NCBI GenBank assembly: GCA_015661795.1
Contig: DQVJ01000228.1
Location: 1-12,109, forward strand
Direction of reading: 5' to 3'
Length of the DNA stretch: 12,109 nucleotides
Origin: Sulfurovum sp.
Lineage (GTDB): Bacteria > Campylobacterota > Campylobacteria > Campylobacterales > Sulfurovaceae
The number at the start of each line of letters is the position of its first letter. Positions within the stretch are counted from its first letter, which is position 1. The notes below the pieces were generated by a model. It worked only from the letters and a program-made list of their open reading frames with translations. It was not told where the DNA came from and did not search any database. Both the position numbers and the translations under genes were made by a program. Positions 1-7,272 of this stretch are shown in pieces.

Positions 1-753
1 CCTGATTTTAACCTACGTTATTATAGGGATGGATCAAAAATAATGAAAATGGGTGTTGTCGTAGGACGAATAGACAGACCAACACCTCTGTTTTCAGACA
101 ATCTCGAGTATATGGTTTTAAATCCTACATGGACCATTCCTGACAGTCTTATTAAAAGAGATTTGATACATGTACTTAGAGAAAACCCTATGTATCTAGA
201 AGAAAACAATATTCATGTTTTCTCAGGGAAAAAAGAGATACAAATCACCCAAGAGATGCTTGATCCCTACGAACACAGTAAAAAGCGTGTTCCTTATCGC
301 TTTGTACAATTCCCTGGTGAAAATAATGCACTTGGACGAGTAAAATTCATGTTTCCTAACAAATATGCAGTCTATTTACATGATACAGATAATAAATCAC
401 TACTTTCACGTCGTTATAAAATCTATAGTTCTGGCTGTATGCGTGTAGAAAAACCTTTTGCTCTTTTAAATACACTTCTTGAACATGCAAAAGGATCTTA
501 CTCCCAGAGTAAAATAGACAGCATACTTGAAACCAATAAACCAACCACAATTAAACTTTCTCGTTCAATCCCAGTACACATAGTCTACTTTACAGTTTAT
601 GAAGAGGACGGACTGGCATATTTCAAGAATGACATTTATCTATATGATATGATTATTCAGGAATCAGTTCAAGGAAATAAAAAGCGTACCTTTTCTGTAC
701 CTAAAAAACGTATGATAAGTGTTAAAAAACAAGGAAAACCTTTATCTAATTAA
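1..753 (+). CDS. L,D-transpeptidase, YcbB/LdtD type, C-terminal part (5' end outside window)
   Basis: This is the 3' end of a larger gene. Its frame is open from base 1, and the codons before the first ATG (base 43) already read as family sequence (NLRYYRDGSK, then VVVGRIDRPTP), so the ATG at 43 is internal. About 250 codons are visible. They cover the YkuD catalytic domain: HDTDNKS begins at base 379 and YSSGCMRVEKP follows, with the catalytic Cys codon at 436-438 inside the S-x-G-C-x-R motif. The ending (IPVHIVYFTVYEEDG, then a DIYLYD stretch) is typical of the large YcbB subgroup rather than of small YkuD proteins. Family members act in the periplasm and form 3-3 crosslinks between meso-diaminopimelate residues of peptidoglycan, or attach proteins to it. 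The missing N-terminal part should hold the export signal and possibly a peptidoglycan-binding domain. The gene ends 8 bp inside the convergent ruvC. Confidence 0.9.
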   Translation, partial: PDFNLRYYRDGSKIMKMGVVVGRIDRPTPLFSDNLEYMVLNPTWTIPDSLIKRDLIHVLRENPMYLEENNIHVFSGKKEIQITQEMLDPYEHSKKRVPYRFVQFPGENNALGRVKFMFPNKYAVYLHDTDNKSLLSRRYKIYSSGCMRVEKPFALLNTLLEHAKGSYSQSKIDSILETNKPTTIKLSRSIPVHIVYFTVYEEDGLAYFKNDIYLYDMIIQESVQGNKKRTFSVPKKRMISVKKQGKPLSN

Positions 754-1234
754 TGCCTTTTTTACGGATTTTAACCCTTTGAAGATGTGTCAGTGCAATA
801 GCCATAGCATCAGTAATATCTAATGGTTTTATCTCTTTTTTGATACCAAACAATCTTTTTACCATAAAAGCTACCTGTTCTTTAGTTGCTTTTCCATTTC
901 CTGTAACAGCCTTTTTAACTTGCAGTGCCGTATATTCATGAAAAAAACCAACCTCCTGAAGGATTTTCAGACATAAAGCCCCTCTAAATTGTGCTAGTTT
1001 GATAACAGATTTTGGATTAAAAGCAAAAAAGATATCTTCTATAGCTACTTCATCAATAACATGTGTTTTTAAAATAAGATCAATGCCCTCTATAAGCTCA
1101 ATCATTTGTGCTTGTAATTCTTTTTCTTTCATTTTAAGTAACCCTGCTTCAATCAATGAAAAATTTTTTCCATTCCAATGTATGATACAGTAGCCTAAAT
1201 TGCGGCTTCCTGGGTCTATTCCTAAGATATTCAT
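746..1234 (-). CDS. ruvC: Holliday junction endodeoxyribonuclease RuvC
   Basis: The product is a 162-aa, full-length RuvC, the resolvase that cuts Holliday junctions symmetrically after RuvAB branch migration. It opens with MNILGIDPGSRNLGY. The four metal-binding acidic residues of the RNase H fold are in place: Asp7, Glu66 (in EVAIEDIFFAFNP), Asp139 and Asp142 (in LDITDAMAIALTH). The ATG at 1234 is preceded by an AAGG-type ribosome site (1240-1243, spacing 5). A DnaA-box-like sequence at 1231-1239 covers the start codon, so ruvC expression may be affected by DnaA binding; that is inference. The gene diverges from dnaA and overlaps the upstream transpeptidase gene by 8 bp at its 3' end. No separate ruvA or ruvB is seen nearby, which is common in Campylobacterota. 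Confidence 0.96.
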   Translation of the reverse strand: MNILGIDPGSRNLGYCIIHWNGKNFSLIEAGLLKMKEKELQAQMIELIEGIDLILKTHVIDEVAIEDIFFAFNPKSVIKLAQFRGALCLKILQEVGFFHEYTALQVKKAVTGNGKATKEQVAFMVKRLFGIKKEIKPLDITDAMAIALTHLQRVKIRKKGIN

Positions 1235-1287
1235 TCACACCTTTGTTCACATAGTGAATAGAGTATTCAACCAATGTTTAATAACGC

Positions 1288-1313
1288 TATTTTAGCTTAA
1301 ATTGGCTAAAATA
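1288..1313. repeat. Perfect 9-bp inverted repeat in the ruvC-dnaA gap
   Basis: The arms TATTTTAGC (1288-1296) and GCTAAAATA (1305-1313) are perfect complements around an 8-base centre. The repeat sits between the ruvC-side DnaA-box cluster and the exact box at 1321. No T-run follows it, so it does not look like a terminator. Each arm also reads as a -10-like TAAAAT outward, on opposite strands, so it could be a pair of divergent weak promoters, or an operator for an unknown origin-binding regulator. Confidence 0.55.
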
Positions 1314-1320
1314 CACTAAG

Positions 1321-1339
1321 TTATTCACATTGTTATAAT
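1321..1339 (+). promoter_or_regulatory. dnaA promoter (extended -10) abutting an exact DnaA box
   Basis: An extended -10, TGT followed by TATAAT (1331-1339), lies 41 bases before the dnaA ATG, predicting a start near 1346. The exact DnaA box TTATTCACA (1321-1329) ends one base before the TG element, so bound DnaA would block RNA polymerase. This layout implies autorepression. An AAGGA ribosome site (1365-1369) precedes the ATG with a spacing of 11, which is slightly long. Confidence 0.6.
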
Positions 1340-1380
1340 AAACATATTATTAATGTGAAAAGTAAAGGATTAGAAGCGCT

Positions 1381-2709
1381 ATGAATATAGGACAAAAAAT
1401 ACTTTTTGAACTAAAAAAAGAAATTTCTGAATTAGAATACGAACGTTATATTAAAAAACTTGTGTATGATACCAAACGCTCAAGATCAAATATGGTATTT
1501 TTTTCTGCACCTAATATGTTGGTTGCAAAATGGGTTAAAACCAAATATACAGATAAAATTTCTCATCTTTTTGAACTTCATAATGATGTTAAACCAAATA
1601 TAGAAATCACAGTAGGCATACAAAAAAAACATCAAATAACTACTATCAGATATAACAGTGAAAAAAGTACATCTAAGAGTACATATTTAAACCCTTCCTT
1701 AACCTTTGAAAGTTTTATCGTGGGAGATTCAAATCAGTTTGCCTATACCACTGCAAAGTCTGCAGCAGAAAAACCAGGAAAACAATATAATCCACTTTTT
1801 ATTTACGGTGGAGTAGGACTTGGTAAAACCCACTTACTTCAAGCTATAGGTAATTATCATATAGATTTAGGAAAGACTGTTATCTATACGACCCTTGAAC
1901 AATTCATGAACTCTTTTACTTCACATTTACGTTCACAAACTATGGATAGATTTAGAGATAAATTTAGAGAATGTGATTTATTACTCATAGATGATATACA
2001 GTTTTTAAGCCGTAAAGAACAAACGCAAGAGGAATTTTTTCATACGTTTAACGAACTCTATAATGTAAATAAACAAATTGTTATTACTGCAGATCGTGCA
2101 CCTAATAAAATAGCAGGGTTAGTTGATAGACTACGAACACGTTTTGAATGGGGTCTTATGGCAGATATACAACCCCCTGGATTAGAAACAAAAATAGCTA
2201 TTATTCAAAAAAAATGTGAACTTGATGGTATTAAACTAAATTCTGAAATTATCAATTTTATAGCTTCCCATATGGGTGATAATATACGTGAAATTGAAGG
2301 AACAATTATCAAATTGAATGCGTTATCTTCCATGTTAAATCAAGAAATCACTTTAGATTTTGCACAAAATGCGATAAAAGATCAACTCAAAGAAAAAAAA
2401 GAAAATATCACTATAGATGACATTGTAAAAATCGTTTCTAAAGAACTTAATATTAAACCATCAGATATAAAATCAAAAAAACGAACAAAAAATGTAGTAA
2501 ATGCAAGAAGAACTGCTATCTATTTAGCAAGAAATCTTACACCAAATTCTATGCCTCAAATTGCACTGTATTTTGGTATGAAAGACCACACAGCAATTTC
2601 TCATGCAATGAAAAAAATAAATGAAATTATAGAGAATGATGAAAATTTTAAAGTCTTACTGGATGAGCTCTCTAATAAAATTCACAGTAATACAAAAAAT
2701 ACATCTTAA
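1381..2709 (+). CDS. dnaA: Chromosomal replication initiator DnaA
   Basis: The 442-aa product is full length for Campylobacterota. It is the AAA+ ATPase that binds DnaA boxes at the origin, melts the unwinding element and loads the helicase. Domain I, which contacts helicase and regulators, covers roughly residues 1-85 and is followed by a short linker. Domain III carries Walker A GGVGLGKT (143-150), Walker B LLLIDDIQF (around 200-208, acidic pair 204-205), and the RLRTRFEWGL segment (250-259) with arginines expected in ATP sensing. Domain IV (about 344-430) is the helix-turn-helix DNA-binding domain with the DnaA signature KDHTAISHAMKKI (401-413). The flanking gaps both contain DnaA boxes, so the gene sits inside the origin it serves. 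It appears to have its own promoter. The coding strand is markedly A-rich, as in dnaN. Confidence 0.98.
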   Translation: MNIGQKILFELKKEISELEYERYIKKLVYDTKRSRSNMVFFSAPNMLVAKWVKTKYTDKISHLFELHNDVKPNIEITVGIQKKHQITTIRYNSEKSTSKSTYLNPSLTFESFIVGDSNQFAYTTAKSAAEKPGKQYNPLFIYGGVGLGKTHLLQAIGNYHIDLGKTVIYTTLEQFMNSFTSHLRSQTMDRFRDKFRECDLLLIDDIQFLSRKEQTQEEFFHTFNELYNVNKQIVITADRAPNKIAGLVDRLRTRFEWGLMADIQPPGLETKIAIIQKKCELDGIKLNSEIINFIASHMGDNIREIEGTIIKLNALSSMLNQEITLDFAQNAIKDQLKEKKENITIDDIVKIVSKELNIKPSDIKSKKRTKNVVNARRTAIYLARNLTPNSMPQIALYFGMKDHTAISHAMKKINEIIENDENFKVLLDELSNKIHSNTKNTS

Positions 2710-2750
2710 TTAAATAAAATCAATCACTAAAAACTTGAATAAAAAAAAGA

Positions 2751-2756
2751 TATAAT
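2751..2756 (+). promoter_or_regulatory. Candidate dnaN promoter -10 element
   Basis: A perfect TATAAT follows an A-rich run (2741-2750) in the dnaA-dnaN gap. It would start transcription near 2763 and give a leader of about 135 bases that passes through the whole oriC2-like region. No clear -35 is visible, as is usual in Campylobacterota. Alternatively dnaN is read through from dnaA, since no terminator is evident between them. Confidence 0.4.
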
Positions 2757-2762
2757 TTTAAT

Positions 2763-2842
2763 AGTGAACAAATGTGAATAGTCATATATAAATAATATTC
2801 CATTAAACAACGATAATACGAATAGTAGTACGGTTTTTCACA
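2763..2842. other. oriC2-like DnaA boxes between dnaA and dnaN
   Basis: Two boxes lie close together on the minus strand: TTGTTCACT (2763-2771) and CTATTCACA (2773-2781), two and one difference from TTATTCACA. A plus-strand box TTTTTCACA (2834-2842, one difference) follows about 50 bases later, immediately followed by the degenerate ATATTCATA (2842-2850). The paired close boxes and the isolated box next to a triplet array resemble the downstream half of a bipartite origin, where unwinding occurs in Helicobacter. Confidence 0.7.
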
Positions 2843-2865
2843 TATTCATACTATACTACTACTAT
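2822..2865. repeat. Inverted repeat flanking the oriC2 DnaA box
   Basis: ATAGTAGTA (2822-2830) is the exact reverse complement of TACTACTAT (2857-2865), inside the triplet array. The 26 bases between them contain the DnaA box TTTTTCACA and the degenerate box. The left arm therefore provides a short trio-like run of opposite polarity on the other side of the box. It could form a hairpin when unwound. Confidence 0.5.
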
Positions 2866-2881
2866 CTACTATCTATTATTA
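2851..2881 (+). other. Candidate DnaA-trio DNA unwinding element
   Basis: After the DnaA box at 2834-2842, the top strand carries clustered CTA triplets: CTA at 2851-2853, then (CTA)3 T (CTA)2 T CTA TTA TTA over 2856-2881, running into an A-tract. Known DnaA-trios are repeats of 3'-(G/A)A(T/A)-5' on the strand DnaA grips, which read as (C/T)T(A/T) on the other strand. The orientation relative to the box matches Bacillus subtilis. The array ends only a few bases before the dnaN ribosome site AAGGA (2887-2891). The GC-rich spacer of B. subtilis is missing; here the spacer is AT-rich. Confidence 0.65.
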
Positions 2882-2897
2882 AAAATAAGGAAAGTCA

Positions 2898-3965
2898 ATG
2901 AAGATAAAAGCAAATAAGCAAATTATAGAATCAATACTTATAAACTTGCAACCTTTTTTAGAAAAAAAAGATGCTACTCAAATTACTTCTCATATATTAT
3001 TTAAAACAGAAAATAATAAATGTATCATCAAAGCTAGCGACTCTGAAATAGGTTTAAAAATTGTTACGGATAATATATCTATCGAAGCAGATGGTTCATT
3101 TACTGCTAATGGTAAAAAACTTCTTGATATCATTCGCATTTTAAAAGATGATGAAATTACCTTGGAAATATTAGACAATACTTTAATTATAAAACAAAAA
3201 AATTCTAAATTTAAACTTCCAACTTTTGATCCTGAAACCTATCCTAGTTTTCCAACAATAGACAATAAACCACAAATTTCATTAGATTCATTAAGTCTTA
3301 TTCAAAATCTTAAAAAAATATCTCCAGCCATTGACACAAATAATCCTAAATTTGAACTCAATGGTGCTTTAATTAATATAAAAAATAATTCAACAGATTT
3401 AGTTGGAACAGATACAAGAAGATTGGCAATAGCATCAATACCTGGTGAAAATAGTGATGAACTCTCTTTAATTGTCCCAAAAAAAGCTATCCTCGAAATA
3501 CAAAAATTATTTCTAGATCAAATTGATATCTATTTTGATGAAACAAATTTAATTATTTCTAATGAAAATTATTTTTTCTATACACGGCTTATTAATGGAA
3601 AATTTCCTGATTATCAAAGAATCATCCCAACATCTACTAAACATCAAATTGTATTACCCAAAAAAGAAATGATTGACGCTATTAAAATGATTACAACTAT
3701 CTCACAAGAAATAAAAATAACACTTCTGTCAGATGTAATTATATTTAACTCATTAAGTGCAGACAATGTTGAAGCAAAAACAGAAATAGAATTAAATACA
3801 GGTTTAAATGAAAAATTTGAACTTTCGTTTAATAGTAAATATATTTTAGATTTTATTTCACAAATAACCAAAAATGAATTCACCATTGAATTTAATGAAC
3901 CCTCGTTACCTTTTATCGTGAAAGACGATAATTTTATTACTATTATTATGCCTATTGTTGCATAA
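2898..3965 (+). CDS. dnaN: DNA polymerase III beta subunit (sliding clamp)
   Basis: The 355-aa product has the usual Campylobacterota clamp length. It is a dimeric ring that encircles DNA and tethers polymerase III and repair proteins. It shows three repeated domains of about 115-120 residues. Recognisable family segments include the domain-1 stretch DGSFTANGKKLLDIIRIL (residues 56-73), the domain-2 stretch VGTDTRRLAIASI, the segment INGKFPDYQRIIP at the domain 2/3 join, and the C-terminal beta-strand ending IIMPIVA. The last residues differ from the E. coli MPMRL ending but keep the MP. Start choice: AAGGA (2887-2891) stands 6 bases before the ATG. The gene follows the origin-like gap and is the first of a run with pyrG and recJ; its stop overlaps the pyrG ribosome-site region. 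Confidence 0.97.
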   Translation: MKIKANKQIIESILINLQPFLEKKDATQITSHILFKTENNKCIIKASDSEIGLKIVTDNISIEADGSFTANGKKLLDIIRILKDDEITLEILDNTLIIKQKNSKFKLPTFDPETYPSFPTIDNKPQISLDSLSLIQNLKKISPAIDTNNPKFELNGALINIKNNSTDLVGTDTRRLAIASIPGENSDELSLIVPKKAILEIQKLFLDQIDIYFDETNLIISNENYFFYTRLINGKFPDYQRIIPTSTKHQIVLPKKEMIDAIKMITTISQEIKITLLSDVIIFNSLSADNVEAKTEIELNTGLNEKFELSFNSKYILDFISQITKNEFTIEFNEPSLPFIVKDDNFITIIMPIVA

Positions 3966-3981
3966 AAAGGAAAAATGTTAT

Positions 3982-5625
3982 ATGAGTGAAAACAAAACAA
4001 AATATATTTTTGTTACAGGTGGAGTTTTAAGTTCTTTAGGAAAAGGTATTACAGCAGCCAGTATCGGTACATTACTTAAACATACAGGACAACGGGTAGG
4101 AGTGTTGAAACTTGACCCATACATCAATGTTGATCCCGGAACTATGTCTCCATTGGAACATGGAGAAGTTTTTGTTACAAAAGATGGTGCTGAGACAGAT
4201 CTTGATTTGGGACATTATGAAAGATTTTTAGATACTTCTTTAACACAAAATAATAACTTTACAACAGGTCAAGTTTATAAAACTGTTATCGAAAATGAAC
4301 GTAAGGGTAAATATTTAGGTAAAACAATTCAAGTTGTTCCACACATTGTTAATGAAATTAAGGAACGTATTTTTCTTGCGGGTGAAAATAAAGATATTCT
4401 TATTGTAGAACTTGGAGGTACAACAGGGGATATAGAAGGTTTACCCTTTTTAGAGACAATTAGACAAATTAAACATGAATTAGGACGTACCAATGTAATG
4501 AATATTCATGTGACTCTTTTACCCTACATAAAAGCTGCAGGTGAACTGAAAACAAAACCAACACAACATTCTGTACAGGAACTTAGACGTATTGGTATAG
4601 CACCGCATATGATAGTGCTTCGTGCAGAAGTACCTGTAAGTTCAGATATTAAACATAAAATTGCATTTTCTTGTGATTTAGAAGAAGATTCTGTAATTGT
4701 TGCTGAAGATGCACCAACAATATATAAGGTACCTCTTAACTTTTTAGTACAAGATATATTAGCACCTATATGTAAACAGTTAGAGCTTAGTGACTGTCAA
4801 CCAAAAATGGATGAATGGAGTCAACTGGTCAATAGAATTATCATGCCAAATAATGAAATGAAAATAGCTTTTGTAGGTAAATATTTAGATTTAAAAGAGT
4901 CTTATAAGTCATTGACAGAGGCATTGATTCATTGTGGTGCACATTTAGATACACGTGTAAATATTAAATGGGTAGACTCTGAAAAAATAGAAAATGATGG
5001 AGCCGAAAAGTTTTTAAATGATTGCGATGGTGTACTTGTCGCAGGTGGATTTGGTGTACGTGGAATTGAGGGTAAAATATTAGCTATTCAATACGCAAGA
5101 GAAAATAAAATACCTTTTTTAGGTATTTGCCTTGGTATGCAACTTTCTATGATAGAGTATGCTAGAAATGTACTACATTTAGATGATGCAAACTCTGTAG
5201 AATTTAATGAAGGTACTACTTCACCAATGGTTTATTTGATAGATGAATTTATTGATGCAGCTGGAGCGAAACAAATACGTACAGCTAAATCCGCTATGGG
5301 CGGCACTCTCAGACTTGGCGAGTATGAATGTGAAACAAAAGAAGGTTCAAAACTAAGAGCAGCCTATGATGCACCTGTTATTTATGAAAGACATAGACAT
5401 CGTTATGAAGCAAATCCAAAATATAGGGAAGCACTAGAAGCTAGTGGTATGGATATAACAGGTGAGTCTCAAGGGCTTATTGAAGCTGTTGAAGTGGTAG
5501 ACCACCCTTGGTTTTTAGGTGTACAATTTCATCCAGAATTTACCTCAAGACTTCAAAATCCAAATCCTGCCATATTAGCATTTATTGATGCTTCAATACA
5601 ACATAAACAAATAACGAATGTATAA
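3982..5625 (+). CDS. pyrG: CTP synthase
   Basis: CTP synthase makes CTP from UTP, ATP and glutamine, the last step of pyrimidine nucleotide synthesis. With the start at 3982 (MSENKTKYIFVTGG) it is 547 aa, normal for the family. An in-frame ATG at 3955 lies inside dnaN and gives nine non-family residues, while AAGGA at 3967-3971 fits the 3982 start (spacing 10). The N-terminal amidoligase domain has the P-loop GGVLSSLGKG (13-22) and the ELGGTTGDIEG segment (143-153). The C-terminal class I glutaminase has its nucleophile Cys383 in GICLGMQ, with His517 and Glu519 in QFHPEF. The gap to dnaN is 16 bp, and recJ overlaps the last 8 bp, so the three are probably co-transcribed. Its nucleotide-supply role suits a replication neighbourhood, but the linkage may be incidental. 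Confidence 0.97.
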   Translation: MSENKTKYIFVTGGVLSSLGKGITAASIGTLLKHTGQRVGVLKLDPYINVDPGTMSPLEHGEVFVTKDGAETDLDLGHYERFLDTSLTQNNNFTTGQVYKTVIENERKGKYLGKTIQVVPHIVNEIKERIFLAGENKDILIVELGGTTGDIEGLPFLETIRQIKHELGRTNVMNIHVTLLPYIKAAGELKTKPTQHSVQELRRIGIAPHMIVLRAEVPVSSDIKHKIAFSCDLEEDSVIVAEDAPTIYKVPLNFLVQDILAPICKQLELSDCQPKMDEWSQLVNRIIMPNNEMKIAFVGKYLDLKESYKSLTEALIHCGAHLDTRVNIKWVDSEKIENDGAEKFLNDCDGVLVAGGFGVRGIEGKILAIQYARENKIPFLGICLGMQLSMIEYARNVLHLDDANSVEFNEGTTSPMVYLIDEFIDAAGAKQIRTAKSAMGGTLRLGEYECETKEGSKLRAAYDAPVIYERHRHRYEANPKYREALEASGMDITGESQGLIEAVEVVDHPWFLGVQFHPEFTSRLQNPNPAILAFIDASIQHKQITNV

Positions 5626-7201
5626 AAAATTAACGCTTGATGCGTTAGATGCACTTTTACAAAATCGTTTTAAAGAAGGTTTTCTTTCTTTAAAAGACCT
5701 TCCTCAACCTTCAGCCTTTAAAGATATGGATAAAGCAACTAAGCGTATTGTACAAGCTATACAAAACAGAGAAAAAATTACTATTATTGGTGACTATGAT
5801 GTAGATGGCGTTACCTCTACTACACTTATGAAACTTTTTTTTGAAGAGATAGAGTACCCTGTAGAGTGGATTATTCCTAATCGTTTTAAAGATGGTTATG
5901 GACTTTCATCTAATATTGTTCCTCGTATTCTTGGTACAGATTTAGCTATCACGGTAGACAATGGTATTTCTGCTGTATATGCAGCTAAACTTTGTAAAGA
6001 TGAGGGCATAGAACTTATCATTACAGACCATCACTTACTTCCTCCAGAAGTACCTGAATGTTTTGCTATCATAGATCAGAAACAAAAAGAGTGTACTTTT
6101 CCTTATGCTGATGTCTGTGGAGCACAAATAGCTTGGTATCTTATCGCTTCTATTAAAAATGCTTTGGGTATACAAATAAATATGATGTCTTATATGGAAT
6201 ATGTGGCTATTGCCATTATAGCAGATATGATGCCTTTGCAGCACATCAACAGAGCTATGGTTGAAGCAGGTTTAGTAGCTCTTAATAAAAGCAGTAAGCC
6301 AGCGATAAAAGCTTTTTTAGAACATGCCAAAAAAGAATCTTTAAGTACAGAAGATATAGGTTTCTTTTTGGCACCGTTACTAAATAGTGCAGGACGTATG
6401 GATGATGCTTCCCATGCAGTGGACTTTTTGAGTGCTACGAATATTTATGATGCCAGAATTAGACTAGAGAGGCTTAAAGAATTTAACACTTTACGTAAAT
6501 TTACAGAACAAGAAATCACTGGTAAAGCTATGACACAGGTAAATCATAAAGATCATGTCATAGTCGTAGAGGGAGAGAAGTGGCATGAAGGTGTGGTAGG
6601 TATAGTAGCAGCTCGTGTGGCACGCCAATTTGAAAAACCATGTATAGTTCTTTCTAATAATGGTGATGGTGTACTCAAAGGAAGTGGGCGAAGTTTTGGA
6701 GAGTGTGACCTTTTTGCTATTACAGATGACTGTAGAAGCCATTTAGAGAAGTTCGGCGGACATCAAGCAGCCATAGGTCTTTCATTGAAGAAAGAGAGCT
6801 TAAAATCCTTTAAAATGAAAATCAATGAGAACTTTCTCAAAGGCAATTACATTAAAGATGAGATAGATCCAGATATTATAGGTGAATTACATTTTCAGGA
6901 TATCTCTTTTGCACTTACAAAGTTAGTTAAAAAGTATGAGCCTTATGGACAGGGTAATCCTATACCAAAGTACATTTCAAAGAGAGTAAAAATCCTTCAA
7001 GTAGATACTATGGGCAAAGAGGGTGAGCATTTACGTTTTTCTTTTGTACAAGAGGGTATAGTAATGGCAGGTGTACAGTTTAAGATACGAGAAGTATATG
7101 AAGTAGGTTCAGAAGTTGATGTAATTTTTACAGTGAATGAAAATCACTTCAGAGGAAATGTTACTTTACAGTTAATGGTTGAAAAGATACGTACTTGCTA
7201 G
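5618..7201 (+). CDS. recJ: Single-stranded-DNA-specific exonuclease RecJ
   Basis: RecJ degrades single-stranded DNA 5' to 3' in recombination and in mismatch and base-excision repair. The 527-aa product is a little shorter than E. coli RecJ (577). DHH phosphoesterase motifs appear in order: GDYDVDGVTSTT (58-69, metal-binding Asp59/61/63), VDNGISA (113-119), TDHH (136-139), ADMMPL (202-207) and NSAGRMDDASHA (256-267). The DHHA1 part follows with EGEKWHEGVVGIVAAR (318-333) and SGRSFGECDLF, then FGGHQAAIG (379-387). The C-terminal 130 residues or so fit the OB-fold domain. The start overlaps the pyrG stop by 8 bp and has no strong ribosome site, which suggests translational coupling. pyrG next to recJ is also known in Campylobacter. 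Confidence 0.95.
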   Translation: MYKKLTLDALDALLQNRFKEGFLSLKDLPQPSAFKDMDKATKRIVQAIQNREKITIIGDYDVDGVTSTTLMKLFFEEIEYPVEWIIPNRFKDGYGLSSNIVPRILGTDLAITVDNGISAVYAAKLCKDEGIELIITDHHLLPPEVPECFAIIDQKQKECTFPYADVCGAQIAWYLIASIKNALGIQINMMSYMEYVAIAIIADMMPLQHINRAMVEAGLVALNKSSKPAIKAFLEHAKKESLSTEDIGFFLAPLLNSAGRMDDASHAVDFLSATNIYDARIRLERLKEFNTLRKFTEQEITGKAMTQVNHKDHVIVVEGEKWHEGVVGIVAARVARQFEKPCIVLSNNGDGVLKGSGRSFGECDLFAITDDCRSHLEKFGGHQAAIGLSLKKESLKSFKMKINENFLKGNYIKDEIDPDIIGELHFQDISFALTKLVKKYEPYGQGNPIPKYISKRVKILQVDTMGKEGEHLRFSFVQEGIVMAGVQFKIREVYEVGSEVDVIFTVNENHFRGNVTLQLMVEKIRTC

Positions 7202-7233
7202 TTTTTTAGTTAAAACTTAAACAAGTATTATAG

Positions 7234-7265
7234 ATGTACATTCAAGCTTTTAGATGAATGTACAT
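7234..7265. terminator. Hairpin between convergent recJ and nifU
   Basis: An 11-bp perfect stem, ATGTACATTCA (7234-7244) with TGAATGTACAT (7255-7265), closes a 10-base loop in the 71-bp gap between two convergent genes. Its position suits a bidirectional terminator, but the stem is AT-rich and no good T-run follows on either strand, so the function is uncertain. A weaker 6-bp stem (7200-7205 with 7212-7217) overlaps the recJ stop. Confidence 0.5.
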
Positions 7266-7272
7266 TGAATGA

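Larger units (their letters stand above)
1231..1362. other. oriC1-like region between ruvC and dnaA with a DnaA-box cluster
   Basis: This gap of about 146 bp carries several matches to the 9-mer TTATTCACA. TCATTCACA (1231-1239) differs at one position and TTGTTCACA (1243-1251) at one. CTATTCACT lies on the minus strand (1253-1261) with two differences. TTATTCACA (1321-1329) is exact, and a weaker minus-strand site CTTTTCACA (1354-1362) has two differences. Boxes of this type and density next to dnaA are what is known for bipartite origins in Helicobacter and relatives, where one cluster lies upstream of dnaA and another downstream. The upstream cluster may hold an initiator complex or simply autoregulate dnaA; the sequence cannot separate these. 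Confidence 0.75.

Noticed and set aside
43..45. ATG at 43 as true start of the first transpeptidase
   Set aside because: The frame is open to base 1 and the upstream codons already read as YcbB-type sequence, so the gene is cut by the window edge.
2855..2881. The CTA-rich tract as a simple microsatellite
   Set aside because: Its place directly after a DnaA box, in the expected strand and orientation between dnaA and dnaN, favours an unwinding element; slippage cannot be excluded as its source.
3955..3981. Earlier in-frame ATG for pyrG
   Set aside because: It lies inside dnaN, and the nine added residues are not family-like; AAGGA at 3967-3971 fits the ATG at 3982.
3644..4000. Antisense reading frame of 118 codons opposite the dnaN 3' end
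   Set aside because: It overlaps a well-supported gene, is composed of low-complexity hydrophobic residues from A-rich DNA, and shows no domain or ribosome site.
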